Below are positions 1 to 7,721 of a stretch of 49,875 bases of DNA, piece after piece (position 1 is the stretch's first letter; every line of letters starts with the position of its first letter). The DNA is from Candidatus Obscuribacter sp. GTDB lineage: Bacteria; Cyanobacteriota; Vampirovibrionia; Obscuribacterales; Obscuribacteraceae. The stretch is taken from positions 1 through 49,875 of the forward strand of contig JADYXR010000101.1 in NCBI GenBank assembly GCA_021772095.1, in the 5' to 3' direction. The notes beneath the pieces were generated by a model, which did not search any database, was not told where the DNA came from, and saw only the letters and a list, made by a program, of their open reading frames with translations. Position numbers and translations under genes: made by a program.

Positions 1-156
1 ACCGCCACCGCCGAAACCACCACCGCCGCCACGGCCACCACCACCTCCTCCTCCTCCACGGGCGTCAGCCGGGGCACCGAGGATGGTGCATTGCAACAGG
101 GTCAAAGTGACGGCACAGAGTAAGGACGTTGCCATCAAGTTTTTCGAATTTCTCAT
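1..156 (-). CDS. Secreted glycine-rich protein (N-terminal part only)
   Basis: The gene runs off the left edge of the window, so only its first 52 codons are visible. ATG at 156-154 is preceded by GAGG with a 6-base spacer, which fixes the start; an in-frame ATG at 135 is less well supported. The N-terminus has basic residues (MRNSKN), a hydrophobic stretch and a likely cleavage site near APADA, so it is a signal peptide. What follows is almost pure glycine with a few Arg and Phe. It lies 14 bases downstream of the NTF2-like gene and is probably cotranscribed with it. Glycine-rich exported proteins are often surface or matrix proteins, but no function can be assigned from this fragment. Confidence 0.7.
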   Translation of the reverse strand, partial: MRNSKNLMATSLLCAVTLTLLQCTILGAPADARGGGGGGGGRGGGGGFGGGG

Positions 157-170
157 ATGGAACCTCATCA

Positions 171-1133
171 TTACTCACTAACTCGATTGAGCACAAGAAT
201 TCCCGAGTCGGGAACACTGACTCCATTAATAGAACGTTCTGTGGACTGCCAGGTAAAGCTGTCTTTTGTTCTCGGTTTCAAGGTATAGGTCGCATAGGTT
301 CTGATACCATCACGAGAAACGCCCGAAGAGCGCTGCCTCCAGCCATCAGGAATCCGCGCCCATTCACCTTGACCGAAGCCGCCATTAGGAGCGAAATGCC
401 ATGACACCAGTGTGCCAAGCATTGGATTGTAGCCAATGATTTGCCGAACCTCGGCTTTGGCTTCGGTATCAAAAGTGGTGCATTCGAGGAAGCCGCCATT
501 TTCGATCCACTTAGCTTGAATCTCGATGGTATCGCCTTGTTTCACAACAGATTTCCATTTGCCGGAAAGCCAACTCAGCGCTTTGATACTTTCGACATCG
601 TTATCTTGAAGTTGTGTCTCCATTACCCAGGACATTTTCCAACCATTATCCGTCTTCACGTGAAGCGCTGTGTATTTGCTTGACGGCGCTTTGCCGGATA
701 CGGCCGTAGTGCCCTTTTCGACCACCACACCTGGCGTCGGAGATTGCAAATCTGTAATGTTGACCGTCATTGCTCGTGAAGAATACTTTGCAAAATCTTT
801 GGTAAAATAATCTTTTAGCTGCTGCGTTCCGCGGAAGATCTGTCCGTCATATGTTTCGAGCATGCCGTCGTTTGTCCAGAGATTCGCTAGCGCCTCGGCG
901 TTGCCATCCTGAAATAGTTTTTCATACGACTTAGCCTGTTGAGTAAACTCAGCCATAACGGAATCACTGCTCGTGCTCGTGGCTGAAACTTTTTCAACCG
1001 TGAGCTTTTCTGTAGTTGTTTGCTCTGCGTTGCCAGAAGCAGCTTGTGCTCCGGATATGGTTGCGTTCAAGCTTCCCAATAACAGAATCAAACTAACGAT
1101 GTTTCGAATGTTTTTCACGCTTCGTCCATCCAT
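171..1133 (-). CDS. Secreted NTF2/SnoaL-like domain protein
   Basis: 320 residues. An N-terminal signal peptide (hydrophobic core around residues 12-25, AQA-A cleavage) is followed by a low-complexity Thr/Ser linker. A domain around residues 60-175 looks like the SnoaL/DUF4440 NTF2-like fold: an initial helix containing FTQQAKSYEKLFQDGNAEAL, then LWTNDGMLETYDGQIFRG and a strand ending GWKMSWVMET. A C-terminal half (about 185-320) contains LSGKWKSVV and GGFLECTTFDTEAK and resembles a beta-rich lipocalin-like domain. NTF2-like proteins of this kind are usually called SgcJ/EcaC-like, but their substrates are unknown. The ATG has no clear Shine-Dalgarno site; a GTG five codons later (1118) has GGA upstream and would also keep the signal peptide. 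The gene follows the TPR genes by about 70 bases. Confidence 0.75.
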   Translation of the reverse strand: MDGRSVKNIRNIVSLILLLGSLNATISGAQAASGNAEQTTTEKLTVEKVSATSTSSDSVMAEFTQQAKSYEKLFQDGNAEALANLWTNDGMLETYDGQIFRGTQQLKDYFTKDFAKYSSRAMTVNITDLQSPTPGVVVEKGTTAVSGKAPSSKYTALHVKTDNGWKMSWVMETQLQDNDVESIKALSWLSGKWKSVVKQGDTIEIQAKWIENGGFLECTTFDTEAKAEVRQIIGYNPMLGTLVSWHFAPNGGFGQGEWARIPDGWRQRSSGVSRDGIRTYATYTLKPRTKDSFTWQSTERSINGVSVPDSGILVLNRVSE

Positions 1134-1202
1134 AAGGAATAAACAATATCTTCTATCGATCTGCCCAGCTTGAACTAAACGTTAAACCTATGACTGTATA
1201 AG

Positions 1203-1814
1203 CTAAAGCAAGTTCACGGAGGAACGCCGTCCGCACATGCGCTCTAATTCCGTCAATGCCAGGATAAATTCCGGCGCTTTGCGATCGCCCTTTAGCAACG
1301 CCCATTCTAAGTGTGGCTTTGCTTTAGATCGGTCGCCTTTGGTCAAATAATAGTATCCAAGATTAGAGTGTACGATGGTATCGCGGGTAATACTGCCAGT
1401 GGGCTTCGATACTTGCGCTTCGCTGGTTTCACCCAAGAAGAAACGAGCCAGACTGCTAAGCGACGGATCGTGCAAATTAGCGAGATTGGCTCGCAATGCT
1501 GCTTTTGCCTTCTCCTCATGTCCGGCGCGGGACTGACATAAAAAAGCCATCAATATTGCTTTGTCTCGATCTTGCTTTCCACTTTCCACAAATCGTTCTA
1601 AATCCTTGGCGGCATCCTCGGTTTTATTCATGCATGCAAATTGCAATCCACGCTGCAGTCTGCTCAGCGAACTGCGTGGAACCAGTTGCAACTTGCGTGA
1701 GTACAATGCCGATGAATCTTCGATGCAATGCATTTGCACAAATGGCAGGCTCGGCAACACGCCCGTAAGCAAAGCGATCTTCACCTCGGATACATTTTTA
1801 ATCGACAGTAACAC
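1203..1814 (-). CDS. TPR-like protein, probably the detached C-terminal half of the upstream gene
   Basis: 203 codons beginning with GTG, overlapping the 3' end of the preceding TPR gene by 34 bases in the -1 frame. The first residues (EVKIALLTG) would serve as the second helix of the TPR left unfinished at the end of the upstream gene. Further helical repeats follow (NKTEDAAKDLERFVESG; HSNLGYYYLTKGDRSKAKPHLEWAL). It has no signal peptide of its own, although the upstream protein is exported. I infer a single ancestral gene of about 590 codons broken by a one-base indel, possibly in the AAAAA run near 1796-1805. A separate, translationally coupled gene is the alternative, since GAGG sits just before the overlap. 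Confidence 0.55.
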   Translation of the reverse strand: MLLSIKNVSEVKIALLTGVLPSLPFVQMHCIEDSSALYSRKLQLVPRSSLSRLQRGLQFACMNKTEDAAKDLERFVESGKQDRDKAILMAFLCQSRAGHEEKAKAALRANLANLHDPSLSSLARFFLGETSEAQVSKPTGSITRDTIVHSNLGYYYLTKGDRSKAKPHLEWALLKGDRKAPEFILALTELERMCGRRSSVNLL

Positions 1815-2971
1815 AATCCCAGAATGTTGAACCCGAGTGGATCTTCCGTGTCAATTCTGACGGCTTTGCGAGCGTCTTCAAGAGCTTCTTTATACTCACC
1901 TTGTTCGATGTACACTGCGGCTCGGTAGGAGTACGGTGTCGCCCAGGACGGCACATGAGTAATGGCGAAATTCAAATCACTCAGTGCTTCGTTCAAGCGA
2001 TTCGAGTTGATGTAGGCCAGAGCCCTTGTAATTCGCGTGTCCAAATTTTTCGGATCGATTTCGATCGCTTTGCTGGCGTCCGCTTCGGCTTCGCGAAACA
2101 AATTCAAATCCAAATTTATATCGGACCTGCTGATGTATCCGAATTTTTGCTGCGATCCTACGGCGATCGCAATCGAAGCGTACTTCCGCGCATCTTCCAA
2201 TCGGTCACCACTGATGATGTCTGCATAGACTGCAATCGGACTGGATTGAGTCGGATGAGCGGCGATCATATGTTCTGCTTTCTTCTCATCAGCTTTGATA
2301 TCAGCGCCTGCGGATGTTCCCCGAATGAAATCACCGACTTCGTTTTCCTGAGCAACGCGCAGACGGTTGTATTCAACGACCGCCTTCTGTTCTTGCTCGC
2401 GGTTGCCCATCTCCCGATAAATCAAAACGCGTGAGTAGAATATCGAGATCAGACGTGGATTTTTCTGTGCCGCTTTATCCAGCTCCTGAAGCGCTTTGTC
2501 GTAATCCTTCAATCTTCGATAATGAATCGAAAGGGCGGTTCTGCAGTCAACAAAATCCGGATATTGGTCAACAATCGATTGAAGCTCTTTCCCCGCCAGC
2601 GCATATTTTCCAGCCGCCGATTGCGTTGAGCCTCGCAATTTTCTAATTTCGATAAATAAACGCTGATAGACAGTGCCGTACTTGACTGGAACTCGTAACA
2701 GTGGTGTCACTTTATCCAAACCGGATGACGAATGAAAAACCTTACTGGCACTGGGTTTATCCAGGCCTTCGCGACAAGCATCGTCGTACAATTTACTCGC
2801 CATAGCCTCAGCTTCCGGATATCTCCGAAGTTGAAACGCGTCTAGCGCCGTGCCGAATCGAATCAAGTAATCATAAAGCTTATCTTCGCTAGCCATTGCT
2901 GGTAGTGGCATTAGATTAACCAGCACCACCAGTGCTGATGTCAAAAAGCTGGAGTAGGCAGTATTTTTCAT
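1781..2971 (-). CDS. Exported TPR-repeat protein
   Basis: 396 codons. A signal peptide (TSALVVLVNLMPLPAMA) is followed by a helical region and then at least five tetratricopeptide repeats, for example LSIHYRRLKDYDKALQELDKA, ARKYASIAIAVG, FREAEADASKAIEIDPKN, ALAYINSNRLNEALSDLNFAI and YRAAVYIEQGEYKEALEDA. TPRs mediate protein-protein contacts outside the cytoplasm here. The final repeat (FNILGLCYCRLKMYPR) stops in the middle of its helical hairpin, which supports a frameshift into the next reading frame. The start codon overlaps the stop of the histidine kinase gene (ATGA at 2968-2971), so translation is coupled to the kinase. No enzymatic domain is visible. Confidence 0.8.
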   Translation of the reverse strand: MKNTAYSSFLTSALVVLVNLMPLPAMASEDKLYDYLIRFGTALDAFQLRRYPEAEAMASKLYDDACREGLDKPSASKVFHSSSGLDKVTPLLRVPVKYGTVYQRLFIEIRKLRGSTQSAAGKYALAGKELQSIVDQYPDFVDCRTALSIHYRRLKDYDKALQELDKAAQKNPRLISIFYSRVLIYREMGNREQEQKAVVEYNRLRVAQENEVGDFIRGTSAGADIKADEKKAEHMIAAHPTQSSPIAVYADIISGDRLEDARKYASIAIAVGSQQKFGYISRSDINLDLNLFREAEADASKAIEIDPKNLDTRITRALAYINSNRLNEALSDLNFAITHVPSWATPYSYRAAVYIEQGEYKEALEDARKAVRIDTEDPLGFNILGLCYCRLKMYPR

Positions 2972-4806
2972 TGAGTTGTTCGAATGTTAGGAGGAGCATG
3001 CGATTCCATTGGACCTGCTTCAGGAAGACGAAACCAAAAATTCGTTCCTTCGCCAATGGTGCTCTTTACGCCGATCTTGCCGCGATGCGCTTGAACCAGA
3101 GCTTTGCAAATTGCCAATCCAAGACCGCTGCCGGAACGTTCGCCTTCACTACCTGTGCCGACTTGTGTGAACTTATCGAAAAGAGTATCAACCTTAGACG
3201 TCGGAATTCCGGGACCTTCGTCGATGATCTGAAATTCGACTTCAGCCGGTTCCGAGCGATGTTTCAACAGTTTGCCGGTTACATAAATCGTTTTGTTTTC
3301 TTTGGAAAATTTGACTGCGTTGTTGATCAGGTTGACGAGAATTCGATTTACTCTTTCACCATCGCAGATGAACGGAACACCATCGCAACTGATATCGAGA
3401 TTGATCTTCTTGCGCTCTGCCTCGGGTTTCACCATGTCTACCGCTCGTTGAATCAACTCTTCCGCGTTTGAATTTTCGTAATTCAGTGCTAAGCCACCGG
3501 CTTCGAAACGTTCTATATCCAGCAAATCTTTAATCATCGAAATCAGCGACGACACTGATATTTGTGCGCGACTGACCAGACGCTTGCCACGGTCGTTAAG
3601 TGTTCCAGCCGCGCCTTCCATGCACATGTCCAGCACTACACCGATGGACGTGAGCGGCGCGCGTAGATCGTGGCTCACCATAGCGATAACGTCTTGCTTC
3701 AATTTCTCGGCGGCCTTGCGATCCGAAATGTCGTGTATCACGCACAGAATTGAGCGATCCTCAGCCGACCAGTTAACCGACCATTGAGTGTAGAGATACT
3801 CGCCGTCAAAGTGTTTGAGCCGCGCTTCAAACTTTTCAGAAAACGCTTTTGATTTGATCGATTCAAGCTCGTTGTAAGACATGTCACGATCGTCAGGATG
3901 AATCAACGATTGAATATTGGTGCCCAACAATTCATCCTCGGCGTAACCAAGGACGCTGTGAATTGCGGGATTGACTTCCGAGAGTTTCAAAGATTCGTCC
4001 AGCGAACATATGATTTCGCCGGCGCTATCAATCATCGCGCGCTCGCGCTGACGGCTGCGGGCCATAGCTACAGATAGCCGCTGAATATCGCCATGAATAA
4101 CGTTAAATCGGTCATTTCCAGGCAGAGTATTTTCAATGCCTCGACCAAGAGAAATTTTGATTACGCTGTCGTGGAGCGCGGTAACACGTTTCGATAAATT
4201 ATCGGCAAAGATAAAGGCATAAATCGCAGACAGTGCAGGTGTCACCAGTGCTGCCACCAACAGAGCCAGCAGAGTCGCTTGACCAGCGGCATTTCCTTCG
4301 ACCAGTCCTTTGTGTTTTGCGTTTAGCTTCTCGCGCAATTTTTCAGCCGGGCCTTTAATTTCCTCTAAAAGTTCATTTGCCTTTCCCATCAAGATGCTTT
4401 GATCGACCGGTTGATCGTTCTTCTTCACACCTTCGACGGTTTCGATCGTTTCGCTCAAATCGGTCAGAACAGCGATGAATGGTTTGGTGGTTTCCGTGCC
4501 CAGCGACTGAATATCGGATGAATTTTTCAGTTGAGTAATGTCGTGGTTAAGCGACTCTCTGATCGGACGCAGCGAGGCGACGAGCGTCTCGTCCTCTTCT
4601 GTCAGTACTTTCAATGCGGAAGACGCAGCGCTATGGTATATGGAATCAAACTTAACAAGGGACGCACCAGTGGCGGTGACTTCGTCCTGCGTATGTTTCA
4701 GCCCGAGCAGCGAGGCAAAAATAATTGAAATCAAGACGACTTCGATTATCGCCGGCACAACCAGTGGAAGGAGAACTCCTGTTGATGAAAAAACATCATT
4801 TTTCAT
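2968..4806 (-). CDS. Membrane PAS-domain sensor histidine kinase
   Basis: 612 residues. Transmembrane segments at about 11-35 and 178-201 bracket a helical extracytoplasmic sensor domain. A HAMP-like linker (203-255), a PAS domain (256-363, with SVLGYAEDELLG and HPDDR) and a HisKA domain follow, with the phosphoacceptor His379 in VSHDLRAPL. The HATPase domain shows the N box NLINNAVKF (492-500), G1 DEGPGIP (529-535), F box FDKF and G2 GSGLGL (559-564), so all catalytic boxes are intact. No receiver domain is fused and no response regulator is encoded nearby, so the partner is unknown. The neighbours (vWA upstream, TPR downstream with ATGA overlap) suggest the kinase senses an envelope process involving those secreted proteins. 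Confidence 0.93.
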   Translation of the reverse strand: MKNDVFSSTGVLLPLVVPAIIEVVLISIIFASLLGLKHTQDEVTATGASLVKFDSIYHSAASSALKVLTEEDETLVASLRPIRESLNHDITQLKNSSDIQSLGTETTKPFIAVLTDLSETIETVEGVKKNDQPVDQSILMGKANELLEEIKGPAEKLREKLNAKHKGLVEGNAAGQATLLALLVAALVTPALSAIYAFIFADNLSKRVTALHDSVIKISLGRGIENTLPGNDRFNVIHGDIQRLSVAMARSRQRERAMIDSAGEIICSLDESLKLSEVNPAIHSVLGYAEDELLGTNIQSLIHPDDRDMSYNELESIKSKAFSEKFEARLKHFDGEYLYTQWSVNWSAEDRSILCVIHDISDRKAAEKLKQDVIAMVSHDLRAPLTSIGVVLDMCMEGAAGTLNDRGKRLVSRAQISVSSLISMIKDLLDIERFEAGGLALNYENSNAEELIQRAVDMVKPEAERKKINLDISCDGVPFICDGERVNRILVNLINNAVKFSKENKTIYVTGKLLKHRSEPAEVEFQIIDEGPGIPTSKVDTLFDKFTQVGTGSEGERSGSGLGLAICKALVQAHRGKIGVKSTIGEGTNFWFRLPEAGPMESHAPPNIRTTQ

Positions 4807-4829
4807 GATATCGAAGTAATTCCATTCGC

Positions 4830-5663
4830 CTACAACGCGTCTGCAAGAGCCCTGGCCAAGCCCACTTTCATGAGTTCACCAAAGGTAACTGCGCGAACAA
4901 TGTTGTAACGCGCACCGTATCGTGGCAGGTTACGTTCTAGATCAGTCACGAATCCTTGCCCCGTGTAAGCGCTGTTTCCGATCAGAAAAATGGTGACGGA
5001 GATCTCGTTGGGATTGCGCATACGCAGGGTCGCTTCAACGATTGCTTGTCTCACTGTGTTTTCGTTATTGGGCCGACCGTCGGTGATGATCGCGATGCCT
5101 AACGGTTTCACGTTGCCGTGCGTCAATTCTCTTCTTTGCAGGTAGTCTCGAAAGGTCGCGACCAATGGATCGGTTAAATTCGTTCCGCCTTCCGGAGCCG
5201 CGCGGCTGAAGATTTGCGGAATCTGATCGAGAGTGACGTTGGTAAAAACTTTAAAACCACCGGAGAACAAAACCACACTCAATCCTTTTGCCGACACATA
5301 TCTCGTTTGTTCGGCAAGGTGCAGAGTTTGTTCTTTGCACCACTGCCAGCGACTGACGCAGGCGATCGAACCCAACAGCATCGACATGACGGTTCCGCCC
5401 ACTCGCCCCATTCCGGATATCGGACAGTCGGGCGTGTGCATCGAACCTGATTGATCGATTATGAGCACCAGATCGTGATTAGCCAATTTTTGCAATTGGA
5501 CTTCAGTGAGACCACTTTTGAGAGTGCTGCCAGTCGCTGTACCCTTGAGCGGCTTTTTGTTATTGGCTGACGCCGCACCACCGAGTGTCGGAAACTGATT
5601 ATCAACTGACGCTGCAGCCCCGCCCTGCAGGTTGGTGCCTTCGTCATCGATGCCGCCATCCAT
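4830..5663 (-). CDS. von Willebrand factor A (vWA) domain protein
   Basis: About 277 residues. A Gly/Ala/Asn-rich N-terminal linker of about 60 residues precedes a vWA domain. The MIDAS motif is DQSGS (Asp70, Ser72, Ser74 from the ATG start); the MIDAS Thr is in GGTNLTDPL and the Asp in ITDGRPNNE. The metal site therefore looks complete, so ligand binding through a divalent ion is likely. There is no signal peptide. The ATG at 5663 overlaps the upstream stop by one base (TGATG), and a GTG one codon earlier is possible. The upstream gene encodes a signal peptide plus a disordered tail, so the two may act together or derive from one exported vWA protein. The histidine kinase gene follows after 23 bases. 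Confidence 0.85.
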   Translation of the reverse strand: MDGGIDDEGTNLQGGAAASVDNQFPTLGGAASANNKKPLKGTATGSTLKSGLTEVQLQKLANHDLVLIIDQSGSMHTPDCPISGMGRVGGTVMSMLLGSIACVSRWQWCKEQTLHLAEQTRYVSAKGLSVVLFSGGFKVFTNVTLDQIPQIFSRAAPEGGTNLTDPLVATFRDYLQRRELTHGNVKPLGIAIITDGRPNNENTVRQAIVEATLRMRNPNEISVTIFLIGNSAYTGQGFVTDLERNLPRYGARYNIVRAVTFGELMKVGLARALADAL

Positions 5664-6136
5664 CACCGACTGTTGAGCGCCGAGATTAAAAGGCGCTCGA
5701 CCACGGCATTCGGCTCGCTGTCATTCTGTGTCGGGTTCGCTTGTTTCAGCAAACTAGGCGCAGGCATAGGCATCTCGTCGGATTCGGAGTTGCCGTAATC
5801 TGAGCGACCGCCATCGCGATCGGCTCCGTTGCCTGGCTCACGATTGGTGTCACCGTTTAATTCTTTATTCGAATCGTCCGAAGCGTCTGCAGGTGGCGGG
5901 CTCGACCGTTTCAATCGGCTCGTTGAAGAACTCTGGGCACCCGTCGCACCCCCTGGCTCTGGTCCTTCCGGACCCAGATCATTTGCCGCAATGATGTGCG
6001 TGCGCTCAGAATGGAGCTCCGCGCTCGTATTATCAGCAGCAATCGCCGTTGCGATCGGCGAGACCAAAAACAGATAAAGTGACATTAGGACCAGCGCGAG
6101 CCTATTTGACTTCGGATCCATATGTGGTCGAGACAT
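5663..6136 (-). CDS. Exported low-complexity (disordered) protein
   Basis: 157 residues from the ATG at 6136, which has GGAGG eight bases upstream; an earlier ATG at 6166 lacks a site. A signal peptide (LALVLMSLYLFLVSPIATAIAA) is followed by a polar, Pro/Gly/Asp/Asn/Ser-rich stretch with no recognisable fold and a short amphipathic end (VVERLLISAL). It begins the run of minus-strand genes vWA, histidine kinase, TPR. It may be an anchor or linker partner for the vWA protein. No function is assigned. Confidence 0.65.
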   Translation of the reverse strand: MSRPHMDPKSNRLALVLMSLYLFLVSPIATAIAADNTSAELHSERTHIIAANDLGPEGPEPGGATGAQSSSTSRLKRSSPPPADASDDSNKELNGDTNREPGNGADRDGGRSDYGNSESDEMPMPAPSLLKQANPTQNDSEPNAVVERLLISALNSR

Positions 6137-6307
6137 TCGAGTGACCTCCGAGGCCTTTATTCCCATCTGATCTATAAGCTCAACAGAGCTTTAGACTCAT
6201 AGCCTTTCAGGCGTCCAGTCGGTCCGTTCTGCGAATCGCCACAGGCAGACGGTGTATAATCGCTGCCATTGAATTATTGGACTGAGCTGCCAAACCGGGG
6301 GACGAGT

Positions 6308-7318
6308 ATGAAAGCAATATCGCGGTTTTTGGTGCTTTCAGCAGTGTTGTTGATCGCTTCACCGGCGAATGCTGCCGAAACTTTGCTGACCGAGGGCATC
6401 GAATTTTATAAAGCCGGTCAATATTCCAAAGCGAAACAATTTTTCGAATACATCATCAAGAAAGAGCCGACGTGCTGGCAGGCGCATTACGAACTCGCCA
6501 ACACGCACATGAAGATGAACGAACTCGCGCTTGCGAAGCAAGAATACGTGGCTACGCTCAACAACAATGCCGATGGCAAAGTCGCAAAAATATGCGGTCA
6601 ATTGATAGCGTACATCGACCACATAAGCGGCGTGAAATCATACGAGAATGCCACTACGACAAGCGCGGTGCCGGTTAGAACTCCGGCGACTGCCACCACT
6701 CGTGTGGAATTCAAACATCGAATCAATGTTGTTCCACCGTTGTTTAATCACCAGGCTGTCGGGCAAAGCACCATCGATACTGTCACGCGCATTGTCGATA
6801 CTCTGCCACCGAATATTTATGAAATCCTCGACGCGGGCGGTGCCACCGTGAACATCGCACCGAACATCACCGATAAATGGCCGGATATGCTTAAAGGCAA
6901 ACTCGATGCCGAAGGTCTGCACTTGGCGCAGGATGCCGCCAGATGTTATGGTCATGATGTCTATATTTACGAACGAAAAATTATTCCAGACTCAACGAAA
7001 CTTGGCGATGAAGTTTTTGATTCAGGTTCTGTAACGAACGTGCTTTATCATGAACTCGGTCACGCTGTTGATGAGAGTTCCGGCACTTTTACAAAAACAA
7101 AAGACGTGCTCGATATCTACCAGTCTGATGTGGATAAAATGTCGGATGATGTAAAATCGAGATTGTGGTATTACACCAAGCCTGGCTACACAGGCGCACG
7201 TGAAGCGTTTGCTGAATGTTTTGCAGGATTGATGGGCGCAAACGGCAAAGACACTGATGTGGTGAGAGCTAACTTTCCGCGCTATCGAGAGTGGGCACGA
7301 AACAAGTTCAAGCTTTAA
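6308..7318 (+). CDS. Exported TPR protein with HExxH zincin domain (ATLF-like)
   Basis: 336 residues from the ATG at 6308, which has GGGGGACG just upstream; an earlier ATG at 6269 would bury the signal peptide. Residues 1-22 form a signal peptide (ASPANA-AE). About two TPR units follow (24-95), then a linker and a metallopeptidase-like domain (about 135-336). HELGH (248-252) supplies two zinc-binding histidines and the catalytic Glu. A downstream REAFAECFAG (298-307) offers the third ligand, an arrangement typical of the anthrax lethal factor C-terminal/Pro-Pro endopeptidase group (ATLF). I infer a secreted zinc protease whose TPRs bind a partner or substrate. The substrate is unknown. It is transcribed alone, away from the vWA operon. 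Confidence 0.75.
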   Translation: MKAISRFLVLSAVLLIASPANAAETLLTEGIEFYKAGQYSKAKQFFEYIIKKEPTCWQAHYELANTHMKMNELALAKQEYVATLNNNADGKVAKICGQLIAYIDHISGVKSYENATTTSAVPVRTPATATTRVEFKHRINVVPPLFNHQAVGQSTIDTVTRIVDTLPPNIYEILDAGGATVNIAPNITDKWPDMLKGKLDAEGLHLAQDAARCYGHDVYIYERKIIPDSTKLGDEVFDSGSVTNVLYHELGHAVDESSGTFTKTKDVLDIYQSDVDKMSDDVKSRLWYYTKPGYTGAREAFAECFAGLMGANGKDTDVVRANFPRYREWARNKFKL

Positions 7319-7721
7319 AGAACCTGAGCTTGCACTACATACGGTATAACCCGCAGTATTGGATTTAGTGTCAATGCCGTATGTGGTATCAGTGTGCACC
7401 AGTTGAGAGAACTAAACGATAAATTCTTTTCCAAGGACTTTTCAATGCCACCTGATAGTTAAAGTGCAAAGACCCGTCGCTGGGGCGACGAGTCTTTTAG
7501 CGTTGAAGCAGTAGCCGAGCTGGGGGATCGACTCCACCTCATTAACCTTTGATGCGGGCTACGAGAAGTTAGTTGGGGTGCCTTCGTTCTCGCCGGTGAA
7601 GATATTATTGCCGCCCAGGGTTGCAATAACGTTGCAAAGGCGAAGTCCGGTCCTGTGCCATTTAATGGAGCCTAAAATCAATCATGTTAAAGTTTCGCAG
7701 GCACCTCACCATGGAAATGGT
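7319..7721 (+). other. Intergenic region of about 400 bases with inverted repeats
   Basis: No convincing gene lies here. It holds an imperfect inverted repeat (TGCAC plus ACATACGGTAT near 7331-7347 against its complement near 7374-7398), then the terminator-like hairpin at 7468-7498. An open frame continues upstream of the PafA-like gene, but its first 48 codons lack a signal peptide and a ribosome site, so I treat them as non-coding. Confidence 0.5.
7468..7498 (+). terminator. Hairpin resembling an intrinsic terminator
   Basis: A 13-base left arm (AAAGACCCGTCGC), a TGGG loop and a right arm GCGACGAGTCTTTT form a stem with one internal mismatch, ending in four T residues. It lies 150 bases past the zincin gene and ahead of the PafA-like gene, so it could end the zincin transcript. 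The T run is short, so efficiency is uncertain. Confidence 0.6.

Noticed and set aside
1781..1814. Programmed -1 frameshift in the TPR gene
   Set aside because: No classic X XXY YYZ slippery heptamer in the zero frame; an ordinary indel or coupled genes are simpler.
7578..7721. Extended N-terminus of the PafA-like protein
   Set aside because: The extra 48 codons lack a signal peptide and a ribosome site, while the ATG at 7722 has a good signal peptide and a GGA site.
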